Positions 7,183 to 18,000 of a DNA stretch of 47,443 nt are shown piece after piece. The DNA lies in contig NZ_VOUA01000030.1 in assembly GCF_024372725.1 (NCBI RefSeq), positions 1 through 47,443 on the forward strand. Direction: 5' to 3'. Source of the DNA: Methanosarcina sp. KYL-1 (GTDB lineage: Archaea; Halobacteriota; Methanosarcinia; Methanosarcinales; Methanosarcinaceae). The position numbers were made by a program, and so were the translations under genes. The number at the start of each line of letters is the position of its first letter. Position 1 is the first letter of the stretch. The notes under the pieces are model-generated. The model had not been told where the DNA came from and ran no database searches. It was given only the letters and a program-made list of their open reading frames with translations.

Positions 7183-7853
7183 TTAATTTCCCCCTTGAGC
7201 CCTGTACACTCTTTAAGCTCGTTAGCTATCGAAATACAGTTCGTAAGCCCGTACTTTTTCTTTTCAATTATGCCCCTTCGTTCCAGATTCATAAGGACCC
7301 TGGATACCTTGGCCTTGGAAAAATCAAGGGAATTTACAAGTTCGTTTTGAAGAATTCTTCCTCCTTTTGCCGTAATTAATTCCACGGCTTTTCTTTCATC
7401 TCCTTCAAGGGCCCGCAAAAGGACGTCCGTAGGGTCAACGTTAGCCCTGGAAGGCTGAAATTCTTCAACAGGGGGATTCTCAGGGGAAGATTCTGAATTC
7501 TCATGAAGGTACCCCGAATGTTCTTCCAAAACTGCCTCTGCTGCAAGATTGATTGCCTTAACCTGACCTAATGCCGTAACCTGCCCTGCAGGCCCCTGTA
7601 CGGGAAAAACCGGACCAGAAAGCCCCAGAGAATGAAGAACCTGGGCCAGTGCCAGCCCCCCCAAAAACCCGGAAAAAAGGAGAACATACGCCTCTTTTAC
7701 CGTATACACATACGGGATATCCACAACCTTGAAAGTGTCCCCTTCAAGCTGGATTACCACCGGCGAATCTTCAAGCAGGAGATTGACGGCTACAGTGCTC
7801 GAAAGAAGCAGGATACCCACAGCCAGCACGAATCTTTTCCGTTCCTGGGTCGT
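7179..7853 (-). CDS. Membrane-anchored winged-helix protein, likely ACG start
   Basis: The protein has a basic N-terminus, a hydrophobic segment (FVLAVGILLLSSTVAVNLLL), a short beta-rich stretch, a second hydrophobic helix (about residues 55-75) and a cytoplasmic tail. The tail ends in a winged helix of MarR type (NELVNSLDFSKAKVSRVLMNLE). It may pass an envelope signal to DNA. The longest frame with a standard codon starts at GTG 7829, which lacks a ribosome site and the basic residues. An ACG at 7851-7853 lies three bases after GAGGTGAT and restores TQERKRF before the membrane helix, so I prefer ACG. It is first in a three-gene overlapping operon. Confidence 0.68.
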   Translation of the reverse strand, partial: TTQERKRFVLAVGILLLSSTVAVNLLLEDSPVVIQLEGDTFKVVDIPYVYTVKEAYVLLFSGFLGGLALAQVLHSLGLSGPVFPVQGPAGQVTALGQVKAINLAAEAVLEEHSGYLHENSESSPENPPVEEFQPSRANVDPTDVLLRALEGDERKAVELITAKGGRILQNELVNSLDFSKAKVSRVLMNLERRGIIEKKKYGLTNCISIANELKECTGLKGEIK

Positions 7854-8140
7854 ATTATCACCTCGTTTGCTACCCTCAATATGTGCGAAACAAATGTTAT
7901 AATTTTAGTCGGACCTGAGCCTGAAACGTCTTATAATTCCGAAACCACCGGCAAATGCTAACGAAAAATGATTGAGGCCAGCATATTTGAAAATTAGAGG
8001 ATCTGACGTGGACGGAATGAAAAATATTCTGAAAGCAGTGAATAGGTCGCCCCTTAAAATAGCGAATAGGTCGCCCAACGTTATGCAGTTGATGCTTTTG
8101 AGTAAATAGAGAAAAAGAAACATTTTTCAATTTGCTTTTC

Positions 8141-8188
8141 AGGTACCGACGCACTCACCGGTCAGCTTGCTGACCGGCCTTTTCCGTA
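8141..8188 (-). repeat. Solo copy of the CCGGTC hairpin repeat
   Basis: A 20-base palindrome, CCGGTCAGCTTGCTGACCGG at 8158-8177, is flanked on the minus strand by GGAAAAGG on one side and TGAGTGCGTCGGTACCTG on the other. The same layout occurs at 19951-20014, 20911-20965 and 30771-30810. Confidence 0.7.
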
Positions 8189-8203
8189 AAGTATATTTGC
8201 AGA

Positions 8204-8266
8204 ACTATAAAAGAGAGCCTTGTGACTATAAAAGTTAGACTGATGACTATTAAATTTCTACTGATG
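8204..8266 (+). repeat. Three 21-bp tandem units carrying TATA boxes
   Basis: Three successive 21-base units begin ACTATAAAAG, ACTATAAAAG and ACTATTAAAT, the last two ending CTGATG. Each holds a TATA-like core. No gene on this strand follows within 300 bases, so this is either a promoter array for an unseen RNA or a simple minisatellite. Confidence 0.45.
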
Positions 8267-8492
8267 GTTAAAATATACATTTGAATACCCCAAAAGAACA
8301 GAAAAATGACTGAAAAACAGAGAAATGACTGAAAAGTCCATTGAATTCTTTTTCACTTCTTTTTAGGGGAGGCGCCTCCAGGCAAGCTGGCGGAGGATTC
8401 CTAAATTACCGTGAATGAAAAAAGGTTTGCAGGGTTAATTGAAGTACTTTTTAGGCAAGCTGGCGGAGGTATTCAATATTGAATAGACGAAA

Positions 8493-9242
8493 TCAGTCCT
8501 TCTTCAGCACAAGCCGCATGTCCACGGCCAGAGCGCCCTTTCCCCTTTCAAAAACAATCATCGGGTTAATCTCGAACTCTTCGATCTCCGGGAAATCGCA
8601 GACGAGCTGGGAAATTCTAATAATGGAGTCTGCAAGAGCTTCAATATCACTCGGCTCTGCCCCCCGGACTCCAGCGAGCAAGGGGTAGGTCTTTATGCCT
8701 GTGATCAGGTCCCTGGCCTCAGACTCGTTTACCGGGGCAATGGCAAACCTGACGTCTTTTAAGATTTCCACGTAGATCCCGCCGAGCCCGAACATGAGCA
8801 TGGGGCCGAAGGTAGGGTCGCGGACCATCCCGATGATGACTTCCCTGCCCCCGGAGAGCATCTGCTGGAGCTGGACGCCTTCAAGGACGGCATCAGGCAT
8901 TTTTTTCGGGATTGCCTCCATCATATCTTCAAAAGCAGCCCTTACCTCCCCGGCGTTTTGCAGGGAGAGTTTGATCCCGCCAACATCGGACTTGTGGGAG
9001 ATCTGGGGGGAGACGACCTTCATTACCAGGGGATATCCGATTCTTTCGGCTTCCCTGACAGTCTCCTCTACGGTCTTTGTAACGGCTGTGCCCACTGTCG
9101 GGACGCCGTAAGCTTTCAGGACTCCGAAGGATTCAAGGCCCAGCGTATACCGGCCCTCTGCCCGGGCAGCTTCGAGGATGCCTGCAACTGCTGTCCTATC
9201 AGTGTCGAATTTCAGTGGGGTGGGGTTCTGATCCGTGATCAT
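8493..9242 (-). CDS. ADP-forming acyl-CoA synthetase beta-type ATP-grasp protein
   Basis: About 249 residues of the ATP-grasp domain found in the beta subunit (or C-terminal half) of ADP-forming acetyl-CoA synthetases, which make ATP from acyl-Co[40 protein letters not shown] and the late EFEINPM are ATP-grasp signatures. The alpha (CoA-binding, phosphohistidine) part is not in the window. The longest frame starts at TTG 9248; the ATG at 9242 is preferred, although no clear ribosome site precedes either. It lies on the same strand as ackA and pta but is 334 bases away. Confidence 0.8.
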   Translation of the reverse strand: MITDQNPTPLKFDTDRTAVAGILEAARAEGRYTLGLESFGVLKAYGVPTVGTAVTKTVEETVREAERIGYPLVMKVVSPQISHKSDVGGIKLSLQNAGEVRAAFEDMMEAIPKKMPDAVLEGVQLQQMLSGGREVIIGMVRDPTFGPMLMFGLGGIYVEILKDVRFAIAPVNESEARDLITGIKTYPLLAGVRGAEPSDIEALADSIIRISQLVCDFPEIEEFEINPMIVFERGKGALAVDMRLVLKKD

Positions 9243-9347
9243 ACGCAATCATGAAAATAGTTTTTTTGAGTAAGGATGTCTTTGATCGATTAAATAATCT
9301 GGTTTTTAATTCCCGGTTTGTGGAAGTTTGGGAAATTCGAAGCCTTA

Positions 9348-9451
9348 TCGGAATGGATAATCGGAATGGATAATCGGAATGGATAATCGGAATGGATAAT
9401 CGGAATGGATAATCGGAATGAATAATCGGAATGAATAATCGGAATGGATAA
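9348..9451. repeat. 13-bp tandem repeat, eight copies
   Basis: Eight head-to-tail copies of TCGGAATGGATAA, two of them with GAATGAATAA, fill the centre of a 334-base gap between ackA and the ATP-grasp gene. Outside the array the gap is A-rich with no recognisable gene. Confidence 0.9.
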
Positions 9452-9582
9452 TCAGAGTGGGAATAAGAGTGATAAATCTGAGCGAAAAAAATCGAAGTGA
9501 AAAAACCGAGTGAAAAGCCATAGACCTAACTAAAAAGATAAAAAATAGTGAAAAAAGGCAAAGGAGAGATCTCCTTTACCAT

Positions 9583-10809
9583 TCAGACAGATATTGAAGC
9601 ACCTAACTTTTCGTCGACACAGACCAACTCTTTGGTTTCCCTTGCGATGGCAAGTTCTTCGTTGGTCGGGATGACAAGGACCCTGACAGAGGCATCGGGT
9701 GTGCTGATGTCGATTTCCTGGCCCCTAATCTTGTTCTTCTCGTCGTCGATCGATATGCCCAGTCCCTCAAGGCCGGTGAGAATTCTCTTCCTGATGCTTG
9801 CGCTGTTTTCCCCAATGCCTGCAGTGAAGACAATGGCATCGGCACCGTTGAGCACGGCTGAGTATTCCCCGATGAACTTCTTGACCTTGTAGGCGAAGAT
9901 TTCCAGGGCAAGTTCGGCTCTCCTGTTTCCTTTGGAAGCAGCTTCGTCCAGATCCCTGAAGTCGTTGCTCAGGCCGGAAACTCCGAGTACACCGGACTTC
10001 TTGTTCATCATGTTGTCTATTTCCCTGGTAGTCATGCCCTCTTTGTCCATGATGGTGGGAACGACTGCCGGGTCAATGGAACCGCACCTGGTACCCATTG
10101 CCAGGCCCTCGAGCGGGGTGTAGCCCATGCTGGTTTCCACAGACTTGCCGCCCTTTACTGCAGTGATGCTTGAGCCGTTTCCGAGGTGGCAGGTGATGAC
10201 CTTAACTTCCTCCTGAGGCTTGCCGAGCATTGCAGCAGCCCTCATGGCCACATACTTGTGGGATGTCCCGTGGAAGCCGTATTTCCTGATGCTGTACTTC
10301 TCGTAGAATTCGTACGGCAGAGCATACATGTATGCATAGTCAGGCATTGTCTGGTGGAATGCAGTATCGAAGACAGCAACCATCGGGGTGCCTGGCATGA
10401 TTTCCTCACATGCGGCGATACCCATCATGTTTGGCGGGTTGTGCAGGGGTGCCATGTCAAAGCAGTCTTTTATGGCCTGCTTAACATCTTCGGTGATTAC
10501 GGCCGAAGAGGTGAACTTCTCGCCACCGTGGACAACCCTGTGCCCTACCGCATTGATCTCGGACATGTCACTTATGACACCGAATTCAGCGTCAGTGAGA
10601 GCCTTGACGACTTCTTCGAGAGCAACTTTGTGGTCAGGAAGATCAGTCTGCTTCTCCAACTTTTTCCCATCAAACTTTTTCTGGGTAATTATTGAGTTGT
10701 CAATGCCTATCCTCTCACAGAGACCTACTGCAAGAGCGGATTCGTTCGTCATGTCAATTAACTGATATTTGAGAGACGAGCTCCCTGCGTTTATTACCAG
10801 TACTTTCAT
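9583..10809 (-). CDS. ackA: Acetate kinase
   Basis: This enzyme phosphorylates acetate with ATP to acetyl phosphate, the first activation step of methanogenesis from acetate, reversible in the opposite direction. At 408 residues it has the length of the M. thermophila enzyme. [10 protein letters not shown] at residue 7, [20 protein letters not shown] (catalytic Asp), FHGTSHKY and TCHLGNGSS are family signatures. The ATG 10809 lies about seven bases after TTGGGG. It follows pta by 94 bases on the same strand, the usual pta-ackA order, so the two are likely one transcript. Confidence 0.97.
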   Translation of the reverse strand: MKVLVINAGSSSLKYQLIDMTNESALAVGLCERIGIDNSIITQKKFDGKKLEKQTDLPDHKVALEEVVKALTDAEFGVISDMSEINAVGHRVVHGGEKFTSSAVITEDVKQAIKDCFDMAPLHNPPNMMGIAACEEIMPGTPMVAVFDTAFHQTMPDYAYMYALPYEFYEKYSIRKYGFHGTSHKYVAMRAAAMLGKPQEEVKVITCHLGNGSSITAVKGGKSVETSMGYTPLEGLAMGTRCGSIDPAVVPTIMDKEGMTTREIDNMMNKKSGVLGVSGLSNDFRDLDEAASKGNRRAELALEIFAYKVKKFIGEYSAVLNGADAIVFTAGIGENSASIRKRILTGLEGLGISIDDEKNKIRGQEIDISTPDASVRVLVIPTNEELAIARETKELVCVDEKLGASISV

Positions 10810-10903
10810 GTATAAACCCCAAGTTCAATCCTTTAGTTCCGATCACCTATTCAGTTTTACGGATAAAAGATACTATGTATGGAATTTGATAAAACGCTTC
10901 CGA

Positions 10904-11905
<1,002 letters not shown>

Positions 11906-11950
11906 TCAACCAACCTCCTATATAATTAGAGTAATTTAACTTACTGAGTT

Positions 11951-11966
11951 TTGATATATAAATTTA
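11951..11966 (-). promoter_or_regulatory. Probable pta-ackA promoter (TATA)
   Basis: AAATTTATATATCAA on the minus strand lies about 50 bases before the pta TTG. Transcription from roughly 25 bases below it would give a short leader with AGGAGG. Further A/T-rich runs lie between 11980 and 12010. Confidence 0.4.
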
Positions 11967-12160
11967 CGTAAAAGGTATAGAGGAATATATAAAAATTGGA
12001 AATATATATGTCGAGAAGTTAATATATAACAGTGCCCGGATATTTTTTCCTAAATTATATAAAATCCAACATCAGTTTACACCAAATGTGTAATAATTTT
12101 AAACAATTATTACTGAATATCAATGATAAATTAATATAAAAGAATTCCGGAATGATACGA

Positions 12161-12727
12161 ATGCAAATATTAGGGATTTCAGGCAGCCCCAGAAAGGGCC
12201 AGAACTGTGAAAAAATGATCGAAACCGCCCTGGAACTTGCAAAAGAGAGGGGCTTTGAAACTGACATAATTTTTCTTTCTTCCGCAGAGCTTGCCCCCTG
12301 TAAAGCCTGCGGGGCATGCAGGGAAAAAGATTCCTGCGTAATTGAGGATGACATGGAAGAAGCCTATGAAAAAATGAGAAAAGCCGACGGCATTCTCGTG
12401 GCTTCTCCCGTGTATATGGGGAATTACCCTGCCCAGCTCAAAGCCCTTTTTGACCGGAGCGTCCTCCTGCGCCGCAAAAACTTTGCCCTGAAAAACAAAG
12501 TGGGAGCTGCCCTTTCAGTAGGGGGTTCGAGGAACGGCGGACAGGAAAAGACCATACAGTCCATCCACGACTGGATGCACATCCACGGGATGATAGTTGT
12601 CGGAGACGATGCCCACTTTGGAGGAATTGCCTGGAACCCGGCAGAAGAAGACGCCGTGGGAATGCAGACGGTCCTTGATACGGCAAAAAAGCTGTGCGAG
12701 GTCCTGGAACTTATCCAGAAAAAATAA
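12161..12727 (+). CDS. isf: Iron-sulfur flavoprotein (Isf)
   Basis: A flavodoxin-like FMN protein with a compact cluster motif, CKACGACREKDSC (CX2CX2CX5C), that binds [4Fe-4S]. The sequence MQILGISGSPRKGQNCEKMIE and the run NYPAQLKALFDRSVLLRRKNFALKNKVGAALSVGGSRNGG match my memory of M. thermophila Isf, an electron carrier from acetate-grown cells. I start at the second ATG (12161): it gives the family N-terminus, and AATATAAAA at 12133-12141 lies so close that the mRNA may be leaderless. It is divergent from pta. A role in oxidative-stress or acetate-linked electron flow fits the family. Confidence 0.92.
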   Translation: MQILGISGSPRKGQNCEKMIETALELAKERGFETDIIFLSSAELAPCKACGACREKDSCVIEDDMEEAYEKMRKADGILVASPVYMGNYPAQLKALFDRSVLLRRKNFALKNKVGAALSVGGSRNGGQEKTIQSIHDWMHIHGMIVVGDDAHFGGIAWNPAEEDAVGMQTVLDTAKKLCEVLELIQKK

Positions 12728-12780
12728 AAAATGCAATTAAAAAATGCAATTAAAAAAGGCAATCAAAAAAGGTTAAAAAA
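12725..12780 (+). repeat. A-rich tandem repeat after isf
   Basis: Four degenerate 14-base units of the form AAAAAATGCAATTA follow the isf stop. The remaining 240 bases to the CLC gene show no gene. Read on the minus strand the run is T-rich. Confidence 0.5.
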
Positions 12781-13024
12781 ATCAAGATAAATAAAGGAAG
12801 AAATATGAACTTCAGAGAATAAAATACCGAAACTCACAGGACTGCAGCGAATAAATGATGCAAAAAGACATCAAACAATAATTAGAAGGGATAAATTTAA
12901 ATAAATGCTCGAAATCCTTTGAGCGAAAAAGGTTTTTCAGGTAGAACTGAAGCTTGAAGACCTGAATATTTATTTTTAGCCAAAAAAGAGCGAAGCATAA
13001 AAAGTCCTCAAGAGGCGCTAGCGT

Positions 13025-14806
13025 TTGGAAGTTGGTCCAGAGTCCAGGTATCGGTTCCACAATATAACAGAATACCATAAGATAACAGAGCATATAGCCC
13101 GGAGGTTTGATACAGAATCCGCCAGGGTGAACTCTATTGCCGTCATCATAGGCATTCTTACGGGGCTTGTAATCGGGGTGTACGACCGCGCCCTCCGATA
13201 CAGCAGTGTTTTGTTCGGGATGCAGGGCAGTGCCCAGATGCACGATTTCCCACACTATTATATAGTGTTCATGCCCGCCCTGGGAGGGCTGCTGGTGGGA
13301 GCAATCTCGTACTTCCTTATAAAACACCACTACGGTGTGGAAGGGCTTATCGAAACTGTAACTCTCCGGGGAGCCAGGGTTAATCCTTTCTATGCGTTTC
13401 TTGAAGTCTTCACCTCAATTATTACGATCAGTTCGGGAGGTTCCCTCGGGAAAGAAGCTCCCGGAGTCCTGGCCGGGTCAGGGGTAGGAGCCCTGGTCGG
13501 GCGAGCCCTCAAGAGTTCGGAAAGGCAGCTCCGGATCTTTCTGGGCTGCGGGGCTTCCGGTGGGATAGCTGCTGCATTCAATGCCCCTCTTGCAGGCGTG
13601 GTCTTCGTCGTTGAAGTGATTTACGGGGAACTTGAAACCAAGACATTTATCCCTATCGTAATTTCCTCAGTCTTCGCAACCCTGGTCTCAACCACTGTTT
13701 TCGGGATAAAACCCATCCAGATATCTTCCTACCAGCTGGTCAGCCCCTACCAGGAACTTGTACTCTACCTTGTCCTGGGGCTCCTTGCAGGCCTGGTCTC
13801 AACGGTGCTGATCCGGGCACTTTATTTCACAAAGGAAATTTTCTCGAAAATCCGCATCCATCCCATTTTCAAGCCGGCCCTGGGAGGGCTCGGGGTAGGC
13901 TTAATCGGCCTTTTTTATCCAGAGATCCTCGGGATGGGTTATTCCGTAATTACGGACGCCCTGAACAACCAGTTCCCCTTCAACCTGCTGTTAATCCTGC
14001 TCGTCTTAAAGATCGTCGCCTTTTCCCTGAGCCTGGGCTCGGGAGGCTCGGGTGGGACGATCGTCCCCTCCCTTTTTGCAGGTGCAATGCTTGGAGGAGC
14101 TTACGGGACAGCCGCAAACATGCTTTTCCCGGGAATCCCGGCAGAAGCCGGAGCCTATGCCATGGTTGGGATGGGAGCGGTCTTTGCCGGAACTGCAAGG
14201 GCTCCCCTTACCGCCATCCTGATCCTCTTCGAGATCACACGGGACTACAACCTTATCCTTCCTCTCATGTTTGCCTGCGTGCTGAGCAACGTGATGTCAA
14301 ATGCCCTCTACCCTGAGTCCATTTTCACGGAAGGGCTCCGGCAGAAAGGGTTTAAAATCCGCAAGGGGAGAGAAGTGGACATCATGGTCTCAATGCTCGT
14401 AAAAGACGCCATGGTCAAGCACGTCCAGACCGTGTCCGAAGACAAAAACGTCGGCACCTTAATTGCCCTCATGCAGGCAAGCCGCCATGCCGGTTTCCCG
14501 GTCCTGGATTCAAAAGGCAAACTCTCAGGCATCGTAACCCTCTCCGACCTTCGCGGCAAGGTCAAGTACGGGGAAGTGGACAGGAAAATAGGGGACATTG
14601 CAAGCCGGGAAGTGGAAGTTGCATACCCTGACGAAAGCCTTGACGTTGTCCTCAACCGCCTGGCCGTAAGAGACATAGGAAGGCTTCCGGTTGTGGACCG
14701 GGAAGACAGGACAAAACTCCTGGGCCTGATCACTCGGAGCGACGTCGTGAACTCGTACAACAAGAAAGTCGTCGAAAAGGTCAGGGACAGCAACGAAAGA
14801 CAGTAA
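13025..14806 (+). CDS. CLC chloride channel with two CBS domains
   Basis: A 593-residue membrane protein of the CLC family. The pore part (about residues 35-455) contains SSGGSLGKEAPG, whose Glu is the gating glutamate, and GSGGSGGTIVPSLF. The site that is a proton-relay glutamate in exchangers reads VVFVVEVIYG, with Val as in CLC channels, so a passive Cl- channel is more likely than a Cl-/H+ antiporter. Two CBS domains (about residues 460-585) probably sense nucleotides. The start is a weak TTG, so the N-terminus is uncertain. The gene stands alone. Confidence 0.88.
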   Translation: MEVGPESRYRFHNITEYHKITEHIARRFDTESARVNSIAVIIGILTGLVIGVYDRALRYSSVLFGMQGSAQMHDFPHYYIVFMPALGGLLVGAISYFLIKHHYGVEGLIETVTLRGARVNPFYAFLEVFTSIITISSGGSLGKEAPGVLAGSGVGALVGRALKSSERQLRIFLGCGASGGIAAAFNAPLAGVVFVVEVIYGELETKTFIPIVISSVFATLVSTTVFGIKPIQISSYQLVSPYQELVLYLVLGLLAGLVSTVLIRALYFTKEIFSKIRIHPIFKPALGGLGVGLIGLFYPEILGMGYSVITDALNNQFPFNLLLILLVLKIVAFSLSLGSGGSGGTIVPSLFAGAMLGGAYGTAANMLFPGIPAEAGAYAMVGMGAVFAGTARAPLTAILILFEITRDYNLILPLMFACVLSNVMSNALYPESIFTEGLRQKGFKIRKGREVDIMVSMLVKDAMVKHVQTVSEDKNVGTLIALMQASRHAGFPVLDSKGKLSGIVTLSDLRGKVKYGEVDRKIGDIASREVEVAYPDESLDVVLNRLAVRDIGRLPVVDREDRTKLLGLITRSDVVNSYNKKVVEKVRDSNERQ

Positions 14807-14850
14807 GAAAGGAAGTAAGAAAGGAAGTAAGAAAGGAAGTAAGCTGCAAA
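14806..14850 (+). repeat. 12-bp tandem repeat after the CLC gene
   Basis: AAGAAAGGAAGT is repeated about three times just after the stop codon, within a 249-base purine-rich gap that shows no gene. Confidence 0.6.
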
Positions 14851-15055
14851 GGTCCGTGACACGAAAGAAAGGCAGTAAACCGGAAGGAGAAGTAAACCGA
14901 GAGGAGAGGAACACAAAATAAAAACAGTGAACCGAAAGGTCAGGAATATAGGGCAAAAACGGTAAACTAAAAAAGGTATCCCGACAAAAAGAGATGAATG
15001 CAACGGGTGAGTTGCGGCGACTCTTTGTAAAATCGGGTAAAATAATGGGTGCCTT

Positions 15056-18000
15056 ATGTCTCTGAAAGGGAGTGTTCCAGAGAGTGACCTGGAGAGTGGT
15101 CCGGAGAGTGGTCCAGGCGGAGAACCGGAGAAGTACCTGAGAGACATAATCCTGGATGCCAGTGCCAATGAAACGGGAAAGTATTATACTGCACCTCCGG
15201 TCAGGGAAATATTACCAATCACTCGCCGTCTTTTTGAAGAAAACGTCTGCCTGGCCCGTGAATTCAATATCCCCAAAATCATGGAAAAAGAAAAACACCT
15301 GCTTATTTACGGGGAAGCAGGTTCGGGAAAGACTGCCGCCCTTAAATGGCTGGAAGCCTCCTATGCCAGGAGATGCCTTGAGAAAAGTGAAAGGTTCGTT
15401 CCCGTTTACGCAGCCCTTGATTCTTATGTTAAAGGCCCTTTTTACGATTACTTAAAGACGAAAGCAGAACAAAAAGGAATTTCAGAAGCCTGTTTTAAGA
15501 AACTGCTTGAAGGAAAAGCCCTGCTACTTTTCGACGGGCTTGACCTGCTAACACCTTCTGACAATTTTCATCCATTTGAAGAAATTTCCGATTTCATCTC
15601 CGAGTACGAAGCCTGCAGATACGTAATTGCCTCAAGGCCCGGGAGTTTTGCGATCATAAAAAGTACTTTTGGGGCTTTCGAACTTGAAAAGTTCACAGAC
15701 GAAAATATCCGGGAATTCATAGAAAAACACATACATGAAGAGGAAGAAGCAAAAATCCTGACCGCAAAAACCCTAAAAGAAGCCCGATCAAATCCATTCA
15801 TCCGAAATCCCCTGATGCTTTGCCTCTGGCTTAAAATTGCAACGGGTCAAAAAGAGACAGCTCGTTTTGAGCCCATTAATCCCGACCCCGTTAATCCCGA
15901 TTTCCTTAATCTACCTTATCTTAATCCGGATCCCCTTAACCCCCTTCCGGTCCCTTCCAGCCGGTCGGATATTTTCCGGGTTTTTATATTTGAAAGGGCT
16001 GGACATGATAAGACGGGATCGGAAATGAAGGAAATTGAAAATGTTCTTATTGACCTGGCTTTCAAACTCCAGTGCAAGAATAAGCTCTCATGCGAATACC
16101 TCTATGCCCTTGATATAGCGGAGAAACACTTAAAGGACAGTCCCTCCGGCAGAATGGAGGCCAGGGAGCTTATTCAGGCCTGTACCGAAATAGGGCTCCT
16201 TACAAAAAAAGGCGCCGAGATAAGAATCGGAACTGGCAGGTCTTTTCAGGAATATTTTGCAGCTTTAAAGCTGAAAACGTACTTCGAAAACGGAAAGGAC
16301 ATCTCTGAGGCATTCAGGCATCCTGGATGGGAAAATGTGCTCATGCTCACATCCGAGCTTGTTGAATCTGCCGATGAACTGGTAAATTCCATTATTACAG
16401 GTGGAGAGCTGTGGCTTGCCTCAAAATGCGCCGGGAAAGCCGGACCCGAAACAAAGGAAAAATTATGCTCACTGCTGGCCGGGAAACTCGAAAGCAGATT
16501 TACACCGGAAAAAATAAAGGCTATTCGGAGCCTTGAGAAGCTTGGGAACTGCGGGATTGGCGCGGCTGCCGGGGCGCTTCATGATGAAGAGGTCCTGGTG
16601 CGAAGGGAAGCAGTGAGGGTGCTTGGGGAAACAAAATCAGAGGCAGCCCTTCCTCCGCTTACGGGCGCCCTTGGAGATGAGGAATATTCGGTGAGGAGGG
16701 AAGCTGTGAGAGCTCTTGGGACGCTTGGGTCCGGAAGAGCTGTCGAACTGCTCACAAAAGCATTTGAAGATGAAAACCGGGCTGTCAGGCTGGAAGCTAC
16801 CGAAGCCCTGGCACAGGTCGAATCCGAAAGGACCTTCGAAATCCTTGTCAACGCACTTACCTCGGACGACGATTTCGTCCGGCTGGGAGCCATAGGGGCA
16901 CTTGGCAGGGCAAAAACCGGAAAGGCCGCAGACCCCCTTATAAAGGCATTTCAGGAGGGGGACAATTTTGTGCGGCTTGGGGCTGCAGAGGCCCTGGGCC
17001 GGATGAAATCGGAAAAGGCCATTGCCATACTCACGGAAGCCCTGGAAGACGAAGACAAGCTCGTGCGCTGGATGGCAGCAAAAGCTCTCGGGGAAATAGA
17101 ATCCGAAGGGACTCACGAACTCCTGGTCAGCGCCCTTGTGGACGAAAACCACTGTGTCCGGAGAGAAGCTGCAAAGGCGCTCGGGATGATAGGCCCGGAG
17201 TCCGAAAAAGCCCTCGATTCCCTTATCTCGGCGCTCACTGATGAAGCCGAATCCGTAAGAAAGGAAGCCGCTGAAGCCCTGGGACTGATAGGGGCCGAAA
17301 GAGCTGTCGGGCCCCTGATAAGCTTACTCTCGGACAGGGAACAGTCAGTCCGGCTGGAAGCCGCAAGGGCTCTTGGAATGATAGAATGCACAAGAGCCGT
17401 TGACCCGCTTCTCCTCGCCCTTACAGATGAAAGCCACTTCGTCCGGAAAGGAGCAGCAAAAGCCCTTGGACAGCTGGAACTCGAAAAAACCCTCGAACCT
17501 CTCATCCGCGCATTCGGGTCCGGGGACATTTTTGTGAAACGGGAAACAGTAAAAATCCTGGCCCGGATAAAAGCGGTGAGTGCATCAGAAGATATATCGC
17601 ACCGGATCCTGGACACCCTGATTACTGCCCTTGTAGACGAGGACGAATTTGTGCGCAGGGAGGCAGCAAAAGCCCTCGGAAACATATCCGAATACGAACC
17701 TGAAAAAGAACCGGAAAGAGAATTTGAAAAAGAACCGGAAAGAGGATCTGAAAAAGAATTTAAAAAAGGATCTGAAAAAGAGACAGAAAAAGTCCTTCAG
17801 CCTCTTATTAATGCCCTTAAAGACGAAGATGAGGAGGTCCGGAAGCTTGCATCCGAAGCCCTGGGCAACCTTAACTCCGAAATAGCTCTTTACCCCCTGA
17901 TAGATGCCCTCAAGTCCGAAGACGGAATGGTCCGAAGGCTTGCAGCCGAGGCTCTGGGCCGAATAAAGTCAGAAAAAGCCCTCGAGCCCCTGATCGAACT

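Larger units (their letters stand above)
7854..8492. other. Long intergenic region with repeats
   Basis: No gene is apparent in these 639 bases. They hold the promoter of the minus-strand operon, a direct repeat GAATAGGTCGCCC at about 8040 and 8073, a hairpin element at 8141-8188, three 21-base TATA-bearing units (8204-8266), and two copies of AGGCAAGCTGGCGGAGG (about 8380-8396 and 8453-8469). Confidence 0.6.

Noticed and set aside
9348-9451. Possible CRISPR array
   Set aside because: The 13-mers are directly head to tail with no spacers, so this is a tandem repeat.
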